DNA from: Nevskia sp.
Lineage (GTDB): Bacteria > Pseudomonadota > Gammaproteobacteria > Nevskiales > Nevskiaceae
Length of the DNA stretch: 64,000 bases
Assembly: GCF_021732705.1 (NCBI RefSeq)
Contig: NZ_JAKFUM010000007.1
Span: 1 to 64,000 of the forward strand
Direction: 5' to 3'
A program made the position numbers and the translations under genes. The notes below the pieces were generated by a model, which worked only from the letters and a program-made list of their open reading frames with translations, was not told the DNA's origin and made no database searches. How positions within the stretch are numbered: the first letter of the stretch is position 1; every line of letters begins with the position of its first letter. This document shows positions 7,422 through 19,967 of this stretch, in pieces.

Positions 7422-9206
7422 TCACTTGGCGAGCGTCTCGGCCACCCACGACTTGACCCGGGCATCGAGGATGTCCAGCGGCAGAGCGCCGCCGCTGAGC
7501 ACGGTGTCGTGGAAGGCACGGATGTCGAACTTGTCGCCGAGCTTGTCCTTGGCATCCTCGCGCAGCGCAAGAATCTTCAACTGGCCGAGCTTGTAGGCCA
7601 GCGCCTGGCCCGGCCAGACGATGTAGCGATCGGTTTCCGACTGCAGGTCCGGCTCGTCGTCGGACGAATGCGCGTGGAACCAGTCGACCATCTGCTGCCG
7701 GGTCCAGCGCTTGTAGTGGACGCCGGTATCGAGCACCAGACGGTTGGCGCGCAGCAGTTCATCGGACAGCCGGCCGTAGTCGCTGAGCGGGTCCTGATAG
7801 AAACCGACCTCCTTGCCGAGCCGCTCGGAGTACAGCGCCCAGCCTTCGACATACGCGGTGTAGCCGCCCTGCTGACGGAACGGTGGCAGTTCCGGCAGGG
7901 TCTGGGCGATGGCGATCTGCATGTGGTGGCCCGGCGAGCCTTCGTGGTACGCGGTCGATTCGATCGTCAGCAGCGAGCGGTTCTGGAAGTCGCCGGTGTT
8001 GACGTAGATCTGCCCCGGGCGCTTGCCGTCCGGCGTGCCCTGCGTGTACGACGCGGCCGACGCTTCCTTCTCGCGATATTCCTCGACGGCCTTCACTTCG
8101 ACGTTCGATTTCGGCAGCAGCCCGAACAGCTTCGGCAACTCCGGTTCCATCTGGCGGTTGTACTTCGTGTACAGGTCGACGATCTGCTGCCGCGAGCTGG
8201 CGAACGTGCTGCGGTCCAGCTTCAGGTCGTCGCGGAAGCTTTTCAGATCCGGATAGCCGAAGCGCTTGGCGATCTCGGCCTGCTCGGCTTCGATCCGCGC
8301 CACTTCGGCCAGACCGAGGTCATGGATCGCCTGCGGGTCCATCGTGGTCGTCGTCTGCGAGCGGATTTGGAAGCGGTACAGCGCATCGCCGTTCGGCAGC
8401 GACCACAGGCCGGGCTCGGTTCTGCCCTTCGGCGCGTATTCCTTCTCGACGAACTTCGCGAGCCGGTCGTAGGCCGGCCGCACCTTGGTATCGATGGCCT
8501 TGATCATCGCCGCCTTCAGCCGCGCCTGATCGGCGGCCGAAATCGCGTCGGGAAACTTCTGCAGCGGCGACGCGAACGGGCTGTCGACACCGGCTGGCCG
8601 GGCAATCGCCTGACACTGGGTCACGACCTTGCCGAGCAGGTACTTCGGCGGCATCAGCCCGGCCTTCATGCCTTCGCGGGCAATCGCGATCAGCTGGTCG
8701 ATCTGCTCCGGCAGCGTGTTCAGGCGCGCCAGGTAGTCCTCGTAATGCTTGACCGTGTCGGTCGGCACCAGCGCGCCGAACTGCGGGTACTGCAGATGCA
8801 CGCCGCCGGATTGATCGAGCGGCAGCAGGTGCAGGCCCAGCCGCTGCTGCTCAAGGCCATCCTTCAGCTGATCGACCATCAGCGTCTTGTTCAGGCGCTC
8901 GACCTCCGGAAAGCCGGTGGTGTCGATCGCCTCGAAGCGCTTCAGGAACGCTTCCGACTCTTTCTGGCGACGGGCGATGGCCGCGAGCGAGTTGTCGCCC
9001 CAGCGGTCATTCAGGCTGTAGTCGCCGAGAATGGTCGAGAACTCCGGACTCTGCGCCAGCGTGTACTGCCACTGCTCGGCCAGCAGATCGTTCAGCGCCT
9101 TGCGGCGGGCTTCGAGCGTGCTGCCATCGGCGGCCCATGCCGCGCTGACACAGAACAGCAACGCGGCGATCAGGCCGCGGCCCAGCAAGGTGAACGGTAA
9201 GCGCAT
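7422..9206 (-). CDS. DUF885 family exported protein (putative metallopeptidase-like)
   Basis: Signal peptide MRLPFTLLGRGLIAALLFCVSAAWA; STAYHEGSPGHHMQIA motif typical of the family. Confidence 0.85.
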   Translation of the reverse strand: MRLPFTLLGRGLIAALLFCVSAAWAADGSTLEARRKALNDLLAEQWQYTLAQSPEFSTILGDYSLNDRWGDNSLAAIARRQKESEAFLKRFEAIDTTGFPEVERLNKTLMVDQLKDGLEQQRLGLHLLPLDQSGGVHLQYPQFGALVPTDTVKHYEDYLARLNTLPEQIDQLIAIAREGMKAGLMPPKYLLGKVVTQCQAIARPAGVDSPFASPLQKFPDAISAADQARLKAAMIKAIDTKVRPAYDRLAKFVEKEYAPKGRTEPGLWSLPNGDALYRFQIRSQTTTTMDPQAIHDLGLAEVARIEAEQAEIAKRFGYPDLKSFRDDLKLDRSTFASSRQQIVDLYTKYNRQMEPELPKLFGLLPKSNVEVKAVEEYREKEASAASYTQGTPDGKRPGQIYVNTGDFQNRSLLTIESTAYHEGSPGHHMQIAIAQTLPELPPFRQQGGYTAYVEGWALYSERLGKEVGFYQDPLSDYGRLSDELLRANRLVLDTGVHYKRWTRQQMVDWFHAHSSDDEPDLQSETDRYIVWPGQALAYKLGQLKILALREDAKDKLGDKFDIRAFHDTVLSGGALPLDILDARVKSWVAETLAK

Positions 9207-9361
9207 GAGGTTGATCCTGAGGTCAAGGCGGGAGAACCGGGTCTTCGGCGGCTGCGCACGGGAGTTCGCCGTGCCGCGCCCGTCAACGCGTTGGATGCTG
9301 ACAACGGCCGTTTTGGATTGAATGCGCGGCGATCCATTCGATGCGCAGCCAGGGCAGCCGA

Positions 9362-10201
9362 TCAGCGCGACCGGAACCGCATCTCGTCGATGCCGTGATC
9401 GCGGCGCAGGATCACCTGCACATCGGCCTGCGCCGGCAAAGTTCGCAGCGCGTGCAGGGTCAGACGCTGATAGTGCTGCAGGAAGCGTTCGAGCTGCGGC
9501 TCCGACATCAACCCGGCGCCCGTTGCGCCAGCGGCCCGCGCGGTTTCCTGCTCCTGCTGCCAGCGCCAGCGGCGTACGCAGTCGAAATCCGGCACCTGCA
9601 GCACGATCAGCGCATCGATCCACGCAAACCAGGCCCGATAGTCCGTGGCCAGACGCGCATTGACCCAGGTACGCCAACGCCCGTCGGCATCCTCGGTTTC
9701 CTCGAGCGCGTTCACCGGCGCTGCCAGCTCCGATGCCGTCTGCGCCGGCGTGCCGACGCACCAGCCTTCGAACAGCACCAGATCGATCGGCCCGGTGACC
9801 GGGTCGGTCGCATCGGCCGGCAGACGATCGTCGTCGGCCTTCGAGAACCGCGGCAGTGGCAGCGTCTCGCCGGGCTTGAGCCGCAGCAGCCGGTCGATCG
9901 TGGCCACGCCCAACGACACCTCGTGGGTGCCGGGCACACCACGCGTGACCAGCAGCGGATGAACCTTCGCCGCCAGCGCCTGCCGCGCCGCGCGCGGCAG
10001 ATAGAAATCATCGAGCGCCAGCGTGGCCACGCGCAGGCCGTGGTCCGCCGCAAGTTGCTGCTGCAGCAAGCGAACCGCCGTGCTCTTGCCGGAGCCCTGC
10101 GCGCCGTGCACGCCGAAGACACGCCAAGCCGATGCGGCATGGCGCAGCGCGATCCAGCCAGCGAGATCGCGGTAGTGCCGCTCGGTGACGGGATCAAGCA
10201 T
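9362..10201 (-). CDS. P-loop kinase, D-glycerate 3-kinase/uridine kinase-like
   Basis: GVHGAQGSGKSTAV Walker A; LALDDFYLPRAARQAL; LVLFEGWCVG. Confidence 0.8.
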   Translation of the reverse strand: MLDPVTERHYRDLAGWIALRHAASAWRVFGVHGAQGSGKSTAVRLLQQQLAADHGLRVATLALDDFYLPRAARQALAAKVHPLLVTRGVPGTHEVSLGVATIDRLLRLKPGETLPLPRFSKADDDRLPADATDPVTGPIDLVLFEGWCVGTPAQTASELAAPVNALEETEDADGRWRTWVNARLATDYRAWFAWIDALIVLQVPDFDCVRRWRWQQEQETARAAGATGAGLMSEPQLERFLQHYQRLTLHALRTLPAQADVQVILRRDHGIDEMRFRSR

Positions 10202-10294
10202 CGCCCGGCCCTGCCCGTTTCACGGCCGTCGCAAGCGCTTGCATCAATGCGCGGCGGTGTCGGCGTTCACGATCGATCCAGTGGAAAACCGGCG

Positions 10295-11791
10295 TCATCC
10301 GGCGGCAATCCGAGCAGCCAGTTCGCTGCGGCTCAGGCCCTCGCGCAGTTTCTGCTCGGACAGGGCGTTCGCCGCTTCCTCGGCCTTGCGATCGACCTCG
10401 CCGACCTTGGCCTTGACCTCGGCCACGATCATGTCGCGCATCGCCGACAGGTAGACCGAGTAGGCCTGCTTCAGCTCGGCCGGCATGGCGTCCGGCGCGC
10501 GGGCGTTGCGTTCGAACACGTACTGGATGTCGTAGTCGAGGAACTGGCGACTGGCATCGCGAAAGTACCGAAGATGCGTTTCCAGGCCCTTGCCGCACAG
10601 CGTGTCCTCATGGCTGCGCCAGCTTTCCTTCTGGGCCAGCTGTTCGGTGATCTCCGGCCCGACCGGGCCATAGAACCGGGCGCGGTTGCGTGACACGAAA
10701 TCGTTGTACGTCTCCTCCATCCGCTTCAGGTGGATGCTGACCGCATCGAGACAGGCCTGCGCGAACTCGCCGGCATCGCCTTTCAGGCCATCGCTCGGCA
10801 GACCGGCAACCCAGCGATCGAGCGCTTCGCGCATCTCCTGGTAGATCTTCTTGCCGGCTTCGAAGTCGTTCTGGCGAGCGAATTCCTCGGTGTCCTTCCG
10901 GGTCACCGAGAACAGCACGGCGACACCCTGCGTCTGCTGGCGGATGCCCTGCCGGTACTTCTCGAGCTGCTCGGCCGAGCGCGATCGCAACATCGCCAGT
11001 TCCTGCTCGGCGAACAGCTTGGCGCTCTCCAGCTGCGACTTGGTCACGCCATCGAGCATCACCGGCACCTGCGCGGCGACCAGTGCGGTCAACGTGCTTT
11101 TCGCCTTCTCGACCACGAGATACAGCGCTTCCTTGCCGACTGCCTCGTGGTACCGGTCGTCTCCGGTGTGCAGCTTCCAGAGGTCCGCGATGGCCTGCTC
11201 GCCGGCCTTCTTCACGTCCTTGAAACGGTCCTCGAACTTTGCCGGCAGGCCCTGCAGGGCAACCGTCAGACGCTTGGCCTGCTCGACACCGGCATCGACC
11301 GCACGCCCGATCTCGGCGGTGGCTTCCTGCTCGACCCGCACGAGGCTCTGATTGTTGACCAGGGTTTCGTCCCACTTGCGCTGCAGGCCGTCGGTGAACG
11401 TCTTCAAGGCTGCAACCTTCCCCAGCAGCTCGTCGCGCATCTCGCCGAGCTTCAATGCGGCCAGACTCTCGAAATAGCGGCGCTCTTCGGTATGCGCCTG
11501 CGTCTCGAACACGAGCGCGGTCAGACTCGGATCACGCACGTCGCGATAGATGGCGCCGAGCGAGCCATCGAGCGTGCGCGTGGCCTCGGCGATCCGATCG
11601 GCGAAGCCCTTGGCGCGGCTTTCCTCGCTGCCGCCGAGAATGCCGAGCAGTCCCTTGAGATGCTCGACCTTGGCTGGAAAGTAGGCGGCCATCGCCTGCG
11701 GTGCCCGTGGCACTTCCTCGGCCAGCAGCTTGCCCTGGATCGTCGTGTGCCGATCCTGCAGCTCGCGGATGCGGCGATCTTGCGTGGTCAT
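10295..11791 (-). CDS. Uncharacterised helical/coiled-coil protein (~498 aa)
   Basis: Long ORF from MTTQDRRIRELQDRHTTIQ; charged helical composition; no family recognised. Confidence 0.75.
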   Translation of the reverse strand: MTTQDRRIRELQDRHTTIQGKLLAEEVPRAPQAMAAYFPAKVEHLKGLLGILGGSEESRAKGFADRIAEATRTLDGSLGAIYRDVRDPSLTALVFETQAHTEERRYFESLAALKLGEMRDELLGKVAALKTFTDGLQRKWDETLVNNQSLVRVEQEATAEIGRAVDAGVEQAKRLTVALQGLPAKFEDRFKDVKKAGEQAIADLWKLHTGDDRYHEAVGKEALYLVVEKAKSTLTALVAAQVPVMLDGVTKSQLESAKLFAEQELAMLRSRSAEQLEKYRQGIRQQTQGVAVLFSVTRKDTEEFARQNDFEAGKKIYQEMREALDRWVAGLPSDGLKGDAGEFAQACLDAVSIHLKRMEETYNDFVSRNRARFYGPVGPEITEQLAQKESWRSHEDTLCGKGLETHLRYFRDASRQFLDYDIQYVFERNARAPDAMPAELKQAYSVYLSAMRDMIVAEVKAKVGEVDRKAEEAANALSEQKLREGLSRSELAARIAAG

Positions 11792-11861
11792 GTCAGCGTC
11801 CTGCGACGATGGCGGATGAAAAGCGCGGCGGATGCGAGCCCGCGGATCGAGCGGCGCGGCA

Positions 11862-13496
11862 TCAGATGCTTTGCCCGCGCGCAATGCGCCAGGGCCCGCC
11901 ATCGATCCGCTGCAGCGGCCAGCGGCGATTGAGGCCGGTGTTCATGAAGGCATGGGTCTGGCCATCGAACACGCCCCAGTGCTCGACCTCGACGACGGTC
12001 GCATCGATGACCGGCGCACCGGGAAAGCCGTCTGCGGTCGAGACGCTCGTGACTTCGTCGACCCAGACCACGCGAACATCCGCGACGCGCTGCGACAGCC
12101 AGCGCCGGGTGCGTTCCCAGTCATCATGGGAGACCGGTGCCGGATTCGGAAAGACCATCGTCTGGCCCTTGCGCGTGGAAAGCCGCCACGGTGCGAACAG
12201 GGCATTGAAGCCGGCCTGATCGCCGAGCTTTGCGGCGGCAATCAAGGCTTCGATCACCTCGCGCGGACTGGCATCGTCCGCAGGTACGGCCGCATGCGGC
12301 TGCGTGCTGTCCTCGCCGGCAAAGGCCGGTTCGCCGGTCGGCACGCAGGCAACAAACATCGCATCACCGACCAGCGCCGCGATCGGTTCGACGGCGTAGC
12401 CCTTGAAGATCATGTTGCTCGCGAACAGCATTCGCGGCTCCGGCAGCACGCGGGCCAGCAGCCGATACTCGGCCGGCAGGTCGGGCGACACCCGGCGCTG
12501 GTAGCGCCGCGCCGCCAGTCGCACCTGCAGGGCCTGCGGATGCTCGGTATCGCACAGCCACACGCCGTTTCCTTCACGAGCCGCCCACCAGTTGTGATGG
12601 CCTTCGACCACCCAGTCGCGATTGCGGATCGGCGGCAGCACGAGGCAGCGGCCGACGACACGGTCCGGATCATCGACGAACGGATTCGGCGCAGGGAACG
12701 CCGGAATGATCTCGGCCGCATGGGCATCGAGACAGGCCTTCCACGCGGCCTGCGCCATCCGCTGCACTTCCGCCACCCGCTCGTCCCCCGCCTTGCGCCA
12801 CGCAAGCTCGGCTTCGGTCAGCGCCGGGCGCGGTGCATCGAGCATGGCCAGCGCCGCGTCGTAATCCTCCTGCACGGCGCGCGCACAAGCACCCGGATAG
12901 CGTGCGCTGAGGCACTGCACCTGCGGCCCGAGCTTCTGCAGTTCCTGCCATTCGTAGCGGGTGCTGGCACCGGCCTGCTGCCAGATGCCGTCCAGGGCAT
13001 TGCCAAGCACGCGCGGCAGCACTTCGTCGACCCAGCGTCCCCACGGCTCCGGCTGGCCATCGCGCTCGAAGATCGACGGGCCATCGACACCCAGACACTG
13101 CCGCCCGCTGTCATCGCGCCAGATGCGCTGGAGCCGGACGCGGCCCGTGATGTCGAGGTGCTGCCAGCTCACACCGTCCGGACTGCGACGACGCACGGTC
13201 AGCGACAGCGCAGCGTCATCGGCAAGGCCCTGCTCGGCCCACGTCCGGCTTTCGGACAGCTGACCGACGAAGCCTTGCGTGTATCGCTGCAGTTCGCGGC
13301 CATCGTCAGGTCGAGCGACCGGCACGCCCTGCACCGCGACGATCCGGTCACCCACGCGCAGACCGCTGCCGCGAAAGCCGGAATGCCACGGAATCCACGC
13401 CACGCGGAAGTGCGGCGGGTGATCGTCAAGCCGCGAATCGGTGATCAGGCCGCTGGTGAGCAACTCGCCGCGCGTTTCGGTGACGGGCATCGGCAT
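11862..13496 (-). CDS. Uncharacterised protein with N-terminal PDZ-like segment (544 aa)
   Basis: GSGLRVGDRIVAVQGVPVARPDDGRELQRYTQ PDZ-like motif; adjacent and co-oriented with preceding ORF. Confidence 0.75.
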   Translation of the reverse strand: MPMPVTETRGELLTSGLITDSRLDDHPPHFRVAWIPWHSGFRGSGLRVGDRIVAVQGVPVARPDDGRELQRYTQGFVGQLSESRTWAEQGLADDAALSLTVRRRSPDGVSWQHLDITGRVRLQRIWRDDSGRQCLGVDGPSIFERDGQPEPWGRWVDEVLPRVLGNALDGIWQQAGASTRYEWQELQKLGPQVQCLSARYPGACARAVQEDYDAALAMLDAPRPALTEAELAWRKAGDERVAEVQRMAQAAWKACLDAHAAEIIPAFPAPNPFVDDPDRVVGRCLVLPPIRNRDWVVEGHHNWWAAREGNGVWLCDTEHPQALQVRLAARRYQRRVSPDLPAEYRLLARVLPEPRMLFASNMIFKGYAVEPIAALVGDAMFVACVPTGEPAFAGEDSTQPHAAVPADDASPREVIEALIAAAKLGDQAGFNALFAPWRLSTRKGQTMVFPNPAPVSHDDWERTRRWLSQRVADVRVVWVDEVTSVSTADGFPGAPVIDATVVEVEHWGVFDGQTHAFMNTGLNRRWPLQRIDGGPWRIARGQSI

Positions 13497-13543
13497 CCTC
13501 CCTGATGGTCCTAAGTCTAGGACGGAGCGATGCGACTCGAAAC

Positions 13544-13620
13544 TGGCGCGCCCGGCAGGATTCGAACCTGCGACCCTCGGCTTAGAAGGCCGATGCTCTA
13601 TCCGACTGAGCTACGGGCGC
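13544..13620 (-). tRNA. tRNA-Arg (TCT), CCA encoded
   Basis: GCGCCCGTAGCTCAGTCGGATAGAGCATCGGCCTTCTAAGCCGAGGGTCGCAGGTTCGAATCCTGCCGGGCGCGCCA; cloverleaf by eye. Confidence 0.95.
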
Positions 13621-13663
13621 TCTGAACTCGGTTTGTAAACTTAATTGGGGTCAGGTACAGATT

Positions 13664-14031
13664 GTTCGCTTTTCCAATAGACCGACATTGAGTCGGGACG
13701 GTCTTCGCTCACTGCCTGCCGCTTGGGGTTCGTCCCTTCGGGCCCAGCCGCTACCGCGGCTTCGAATCCCTCTCTTGTCCTTCCTCTCGCTTTTCCAAAA
13801 GAGCGACATTGAGTCGGGACGGTCTTCGCTCACTGCCTGCCGCTTGGGATTCGTCCCTTCGGGCCCAGCCGCTGCCGCGGCTTCGAATCCCTCTCTCGTT
13901 TTCCGTCTCGCTTTTCCAAAAGACCGACATTGAGTCAGGACGGTCTTCGCTCACTGCCTGCCGCTTGGGATTCGTCCCTTCGGGCCCAGCCGCTGCCGCG
14001 GCTTCGAATCCCTCCCTCGTTTTCCGTCTCG

Positions 14032-14049
<18 letters not shown>
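13664..14049. repeat. Tandem repeat array: 3 units of 121 bp plus a partial unit
   Basis: 'gacattgagtc' occurs at 13684, 13805, 13926 and 14047 (exact 121-bp spacing); units nearly identical. Confidence 0.95.
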
Positions 14050-14160
<111 letters not shown>

Positions 14161-14231
14161 GCGATGCTGCTCGCGCCGCGCATTCTAGGCGAATTGCCCG
14201 GCGTGGCCCAGTGTGGCGCCGGGAGCGGCGC

Positions 14232-14978
14232 TCAGCGCCCGCCTTCCTGTGCCAGCCGCGTTTGCGGATAACCCTGCCTCGCAACCTTGTCCTGCGCAGC
14301 CTTCGCCGCTGCTTCCGACGGATACGGCCCGAGCCGAACGCGGTGCAAGGTCTTGCCCTGGGCATTGACGATCTTCGAGCTCTCCGCGCGATAGCCGATC
14401 TTCTGCAGCAGGCTGACGATGGTCGAGGCCTTGCCGGCGTCGGAATAGCTGCCGACCTGCACATACCAGCCGGACGCCGCAGGCTTGTCAGCCGGCTTGG
14501 GCGTCGCCTTGTCGGCCGGTTTCGGCGGCTTCGCGACCGATTCCGCCAGTCTCGGCTTCGGTGCGACGGTGGCTTCCGGCTTCGGCGACGGCTTCGTCAC
14601 CGGCGGCGCCGGGGCCGGTTTCGGTGGAGCCGGCGTGACCTTCGGCGACAGCTTCAGCTCCGCGTTCTTCGGCGCGGGTGGTGCCGGTTCCGGCCTCGCC
14701 GCTGGCTCGACGCGCGCCGACGACGCCGGCGGACGCTCGACATCGGAGATCGCGACCTCGGCAACCGGTTCACGCGCAGCCGGGGCGTCGGTAGCGACCG
14801 GCGGCGTCTCGGACGTCGCCCCAGCCTGTGCCGCCGGCAGCGGCGCCTTCAGGCTGATGGTCTCGGACGGCAGCGATTCTTCCGGCGTCGGCGCGCCGGG
14901 CAGCAGCAACGACAGCACGAACAGCAGCACCAGCAGCACGGCGAGTCCGACCAGGCGGCGGCGAAACACCTCATTCAT
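14232..14978 (-). CDS. dedD: SPOR-domain cell-division protein (DedD-like)
   Basis: N-terminal [30 protein letters not shown], Pro/Lys-rich linker, C-terminal SPOR motif WYVQVGSYSDAGKASTIVSLLQKIGY; adjacent to folC. Confidence 0.85.
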   Translation of the reverse strand: MNEVFRRRLVGLAVLLVLLFVLSLLLPGAPTPEESLPSETISLKAPLPAAQAGATSETPPVATDAPAAREPVAEVAISDVERPPASSARVEPAARPEPAPPAPKNAELKLSPKVTPAPPKPAPAPPVTKPSPKPEATVAPKPRLAESVAKPPKPADKATPKPADKPAASGWYVQVGSYSDAGKASTIVSLLQKIGYRAESSKIVNAQGKTLHRVRLGPYPSEAAAKAAQDKVARQGYPQTRLAQEGGR

Positions 14979-16297
14979 TCCTGTGATCCGCCCTGCAGTT
15001 GCATGCCTTCCGCCACCGTGAGAAATGATCCGCAGACGACAATCCGATCGTCGCCCGCCGCGTCGGCTCGCGCGGCCCGCAAGGCGTCGGCGACCGTACC
15101 GCACGCTCGCGCCACCATCCCGCTGGCGTGGGCGGCCGTCCGCAGGGCATCGTCACCCAGCCCGCGCGGCGGCGGCAAGCGCGCACAGTAGACATCGTCG
15201 ACCACCGGCGCCAGCGCGCGACAGACCTCCGCCACCGGCTTGTCGCTCAGCATGCCGAGCACCAGTCGCGTCCGACCAGACACTGGCACCGCCCGCAGGT
15301 TGTCGGCCAGCACCTGCGCCGATTCGGCGTTGTGCGCGACATCGAAGATCAGTTGCCCGCGGCGCTCGAAGCGGCCCGCCAGGGCCAGGGTGCGCAGGCC
15401 GCAGTCGATCGCGGCGCGCGTGACCGGCAGCCGGTCCGACAGTGCGTCCACCAGCGCGAGCACGCCACCGGCATTGTCGATCTGGATCGCGCCCGGCAAT
15501 GCGGGCGGCGGCAGATCGCGCCATTCGGTGGCGGTGACGGCACTGCGCCAGTGCCAATTCGATGCGCCGCGCGTCACATCGAACGCGACGCCAGCCTGAC
15601 GCCAGTCCGCTCCAATAGCGGCCGCATGCGCGCCAAGGCTCAAGGGCGGCGCTTGCTCGGCACAGATTGCCGGACGGCCCTTGCGGAAAATGCCGGCTTT
15701 CTCGAAGCCGATCGCCTCGCGGTCCGGACCGAGCCAGTCCAGATGATCGAGCCCGATGTTGGTGACGAGCGCGGCATCGGCATCCACGATGTTGACGGCG
15801 TCGAGACGGCCGCCGAGGCCGACTTCGAGCACCTGCACGTCGCAGCGGGCCTCACGGAAGAGCCAGAGTGCGGCCAGCGTGCCGAACTCGAAATAGGTCA
15901 GCGGCAGGCTGCCGCGCGCGACATCGATGGCCGCGAACGCGCGGCAGATCGCATTGTCAGTAGCCTCGTGGCCGTCGATGACGATGCGTTCGTTGTAGCG
16001 CAGCAGGTGCGGCGAGCTGTAACGGCCAACGCGGTAGCCCGCCGCGCGCCAGATGCCATCGGCGAGCGCGACGCTGGAACCCTTGCCGTTGGTGCCGCCG
16101 ACCGTGGCGGTCACGGCGGCGGGGGTCAGCAGGCCGACGCGGCCGGCAACGACCCGGGAGCGTTCGAGGCCCAGTTCGATCGCGCGAGGATTGAGCCGCT
16201 CCTGCCAGGCCAGCCAGTCGGCCAGCGGCCAGTCCGGTTGCGGACGGGTACCGCCGCCTGCGGAACCCGAAACCGCCTCAGTGGGCGGCAACGGCAC
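14975..16297 (-). CDS. folC: Bifunctional dihydrofolate synthase/folylpolyglutamate synthase
   Basis: [30 protein letters not shown] motifs; operon context. Confidence 0.95.
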   Translation of the reverse strand: MPLPPTEAVSGSAGGGTRPQPDWPLADWLAWQERLNPRAIELGLERSRVVAGRVGLLTPAAVTATVGGTNGKGSSVALADGIWRAAGYRVGRYSSPHLLRYNERIVIDGHEATDNAICRAFAAIDVARGSLPLTYFEFGTLAALWLFREARCDVQVLEVGLGGRLDAVNIVDADAALVTNIGLDHLDWLGPDREAIGFEKAGIFRKGRPAICAEQAPPLSLGAHAAAIGADWRQAGVAFDVTRGASNWHWRSAVTATEWRDLPPPALPGAIQIDNAGGVLALVDALSDRLPVTRAAIDCGLRTLALAGRFERRGQLIFDVAHNAESAQVLADNLRAVPVSGRTRLVLGMLSDKPVAEVCRALAPVVDDVYCARLPPPRGLGDDALRTAAHASGMVARACGTVADALRAARADAAGDDRIVVCGSFLTVAEGMQLQGGSQE

Positions 16298-17171
16298 CGG
16301 CCGAAGGCGGCACGCCAGGCGCGAAGTGCGTGAGCATCGCCAGCAGGCGGTGCAGCTTTTCGCGCAGTTCGCGGCGGTCGACGATCATGTCGATCGCGCC
16401 TTTCTCCAGCAGGAATTCGGCGCGCTGGAAGCCTTCCGGCAGCTTCTGGCGGACGGTCTGCTCGATCACGCGCGGACCGGCGAAACCGATGAGGGCCTTC
16501 GGCTCGGCGATGTGGATGTCGCCCAGCATTGCCAGCGACGCCGACACGCCGCCCATCGTCGGATGGGTCAGGACCGAGACGAACGGCAGGCCGCGCTCGG
16601 CGAGCTTGGCCAGCGCGGCGCTGGTCTTGGCCATCTGCATCAGCGAGAACAGCGATTCCTGCATGCGGGCACCGCCGGATGCGGCAAAACAGATCACCGG
16701 ACAGCCGTGCGCCAGCGCCTCGTTGACGCCACGGACGAATTTTTCGCCGACGACGGAGCCCATCGAGCCGCCCATGAAGCCGAATTCGAACACGCAGACG
16801 ACGACCGGCAGGCCGATCAGCTGCCCGCGAACGACGATCAGCGCGTCTTCTTCGTCGGTGTCCTCGCGGGCCTCGGCGAGACGCTCCGTGTACTTGCGCG
16901 AATCCTTGAACTTCAGCGGATCGGTGGCGCGAACGCGGCCGCCGATCTCGACCCGCGGCTCGGCGTCGAGCAGGTGATTGATGCGGGCTCGCGCGGAGAT
17001 CGCGCGGTGCGTGCCGCACTTCGGGCAGACCTCGAGCGTGCGTTCCAGTTCGGCGCGATACAGCACCGACTGGCAGGAGTCGCACTTCATCCAGAGACCT
17101 TCCGGCACGCTCTTCTTGCGCACGCCGCCGGTCAGCAGTTTCGATCCGGAGATTTTTTCGAGCCAGCTCAT
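16278..17171 (-). CDS. accD: Acetyl-CoA carboxylase carboxyltransferase subunit beta
   Basis: MSWLEKI…[27 protein letters not shown] zinc ribbon; carboxyltransferase core. Confidence 0.97.
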   Translation of the reverse strand: MSWLEKISGSKLLTGGVRKKSVPEGLWMKCDSCQSVLYRAELERTLEVCPKCGTHRAISARARINHLLDAEPRVEIGGRVRATDPLKFKDSRKYTERLAEAREDTDEEDALIVVRGQLIGLPVVVCVFEFGFMGGSMGSVVGEKFVRGVNEALAHGCPVICFAASGGARMQESLFSLMQMAKTSAALAKLAERGLPFVSVLTHPTMGGVSASLAMLGDIHIAEPKALIGFAGPRVIEQTVRQKLPEGFQRAEFLLEKGAIDMIVDRRELREKLHRLLAMLTHFAPGVPPSAGAVAAH

Positions 17172-17239
17172 GGACAGTTTCCGATCTCGTGTTTCAGGGC
17201 TGAGACAATAGCGCGACGGCGGAAAAGCGGCAGCAACGA

Positions 17240-18073
17240 TCAGGCCAGTGCCGGTTCGGGCGACGCCTGCAGCGCATCCAGCGCCACCCGCATCCCGTGC
17301 AGCTGCGCCTTCAGCAGCTCCGGCAGCACTTCCGGGGTGTGCTGATGTTTCTCGATCTGCGAGACCAGCGCGCTGCCGACGACGACGCCATCCGCCACGC
17401 TGCCAACCTTCGCGGCCGATTCGGCATCGCGGATGCCGAAGCCGGCGGCCAGCGGCAAATCGGTGTGCAGCCGGATCTGCGCCAGCTTTTCCGAGACGCT
17501 GTCGATGTCCAGCGCGGCCGAGCCGGTCACGCCCTTTAGCGACACATAGTAGAGATAGCCGCTGGCTTCCCGAGCGATCGCCGCGATGCGGGCGTCGGAG
17601 CTGGTCGGCGCCAGCAGGAAGATCAGGTCGAGTCCGAACGAACGCACCTTCGGCGCGAAATCCGGCGCTTCCTCGACCGCGAGATCGACGATCAGCACGC
17701 CGTCGACGCCGGAATCCTTCGCCAGCTGGCAGAACGCCTCCAGCCCGCGCGTCTCGATCGGGTTCAGGTAGCCCATCAGCACGACCGGCGTCCGGCCATC
17801 CGTCTTGCGGAACTCGGCAACCATCGCGCAGCAGTTCCACAGGCTGGTGTTGTGCACCAGCGCGCGTTCGCAGGCGAGCTGGATCGTCGGGCCATCGGCC
17901 ATCGGATCGGAGAACGGCACGCCGAGTTCGATGATGTCGGCACCGCCGGCGACCAACGCATGCATCAGGCCCACGGTGTGGCTCGGATGCGGATCACCGG
18001 CGGTGATGTACGGGATCAGCGCCTTGCGCTGGCTGGCCTTGATCGCGGCAAGCGTGGCTTCGATACGGCTCAT
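17240..18073 (-). CDS. trpA: Tryptophan synthase alpha chain
   Basis: [30 protein letters not shown]. Confidence 0.97.
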   Translation of the reverse strand: MSRIEATLAAIKASQRKALIPYITAGDPHPSHTVGLMHALVAGGADIIELGVPFSDPMADGPTIQLACERALVHNTSLWNCCAMVAEFRKTDGRTPVVLMGYLNPIETRGLEAFCQLAKDSGVDGVLIVDLAVEEAPDFAPKVRSFGLDLIFLLAPTSSDARIAAIAREASGYLYYVSLKGVTGSAALDIDSVSEKLAQIRLHTDLPLAAGFGIRDAESAAKVGSVADGVVVGSALVSQIEKHQHTPEVLPELLKAQLHGMRVALDALQASPEPALA

Positions 18074-18093
18074 GGGTCTGATGTCTTCGTCGA

Positions 18094-19296
<1,203 letters not shown>

Positions 19297-19316
19297 CAGG
19301 CGGTGGCGGCTCGATT

Positions 19317-19967
19317 TCAGGGAATCTGGTCAGCGCGGCGAACCTCGCGCGCGAAGTCCCGCATTTTGCCTGAATCCTTGAGGCCGGGGGCCGCCTCGAT
19401 CCCGCTGGAAACATCGACCGCATACGGCCGCGCCGCCTGGATCGCGGCCGCAACGTTGTCCGGCCGGATGCCGCCGGCCAGCATCACCGGCAGCGGCACC
19501 GATTCGGTCGCTCGCGCCCAGTCGAACGACAAGCCCTGCCCGCCGAGCCCGCCCGGCGCGTGGCCATCGAGCAGCAGCGCCGCGGCACTGGCGTACTCGG
19601 CAGCGATCTCGGACAGCGGCCGCGTCTGGTGCTGCATCGCGATCGCCTTCAGGTACGGGTGGCCGAAACTGGCGCAGAACGCCGCGCTTTCCTCGCCGTG
19701 GAACTGCAGCAGGTTCGGCGACAGCTGCCGGATGACCGCGTGGACGGTGGCCTCGTCTGGATTGCGCAGCAGCGCCACGGTGGTCACGAACGGCGGAATC
19801 GCCCGCCTCAGGATCACGGCGGCATCGAGCGTCAGCGCCCTCGGGCTCGCAGGTACCAGAATCAGGCCGATCGCGTCGACGCCCAGCGCCACGGCCTCGG
19901 CGATGTCGGCAGCGCGGGTCATGCCGCAGAACTTGATGCGGGTGCGGCGGGCGAGCGGATCGCTCAT
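19317..19967 (-). CDS. trpF: Phosphoribosylanthranilate isomerase
   Basis: [32 protein letters not shown]. Confidence 0.96.
   Translation of the reverse strand: MSDPLARRTRIKFCGMTRAADIAEAVALGVDAIGLILVPASPRALTLDAAVILRRAIPPFVTTVALLRNPDEATVHAVIRQLSPNLLQFHGEESAAFCASFGHPYLKAIAMQHQTRPLSEIAAEYASAAALLLDGHAPGGLGGQGLSFDWARATESVPLPVMLAGGIRPDNVAAAIQAARPYAVDVSSGIEAAPGLKDSGKMRDFAREVRRADQIP

Noticed and set aside
7509-9200. Plus-strand 563-aa ORF
   Set aside because: Antisense shadow of the DUF885 gene; no recognisable motifs
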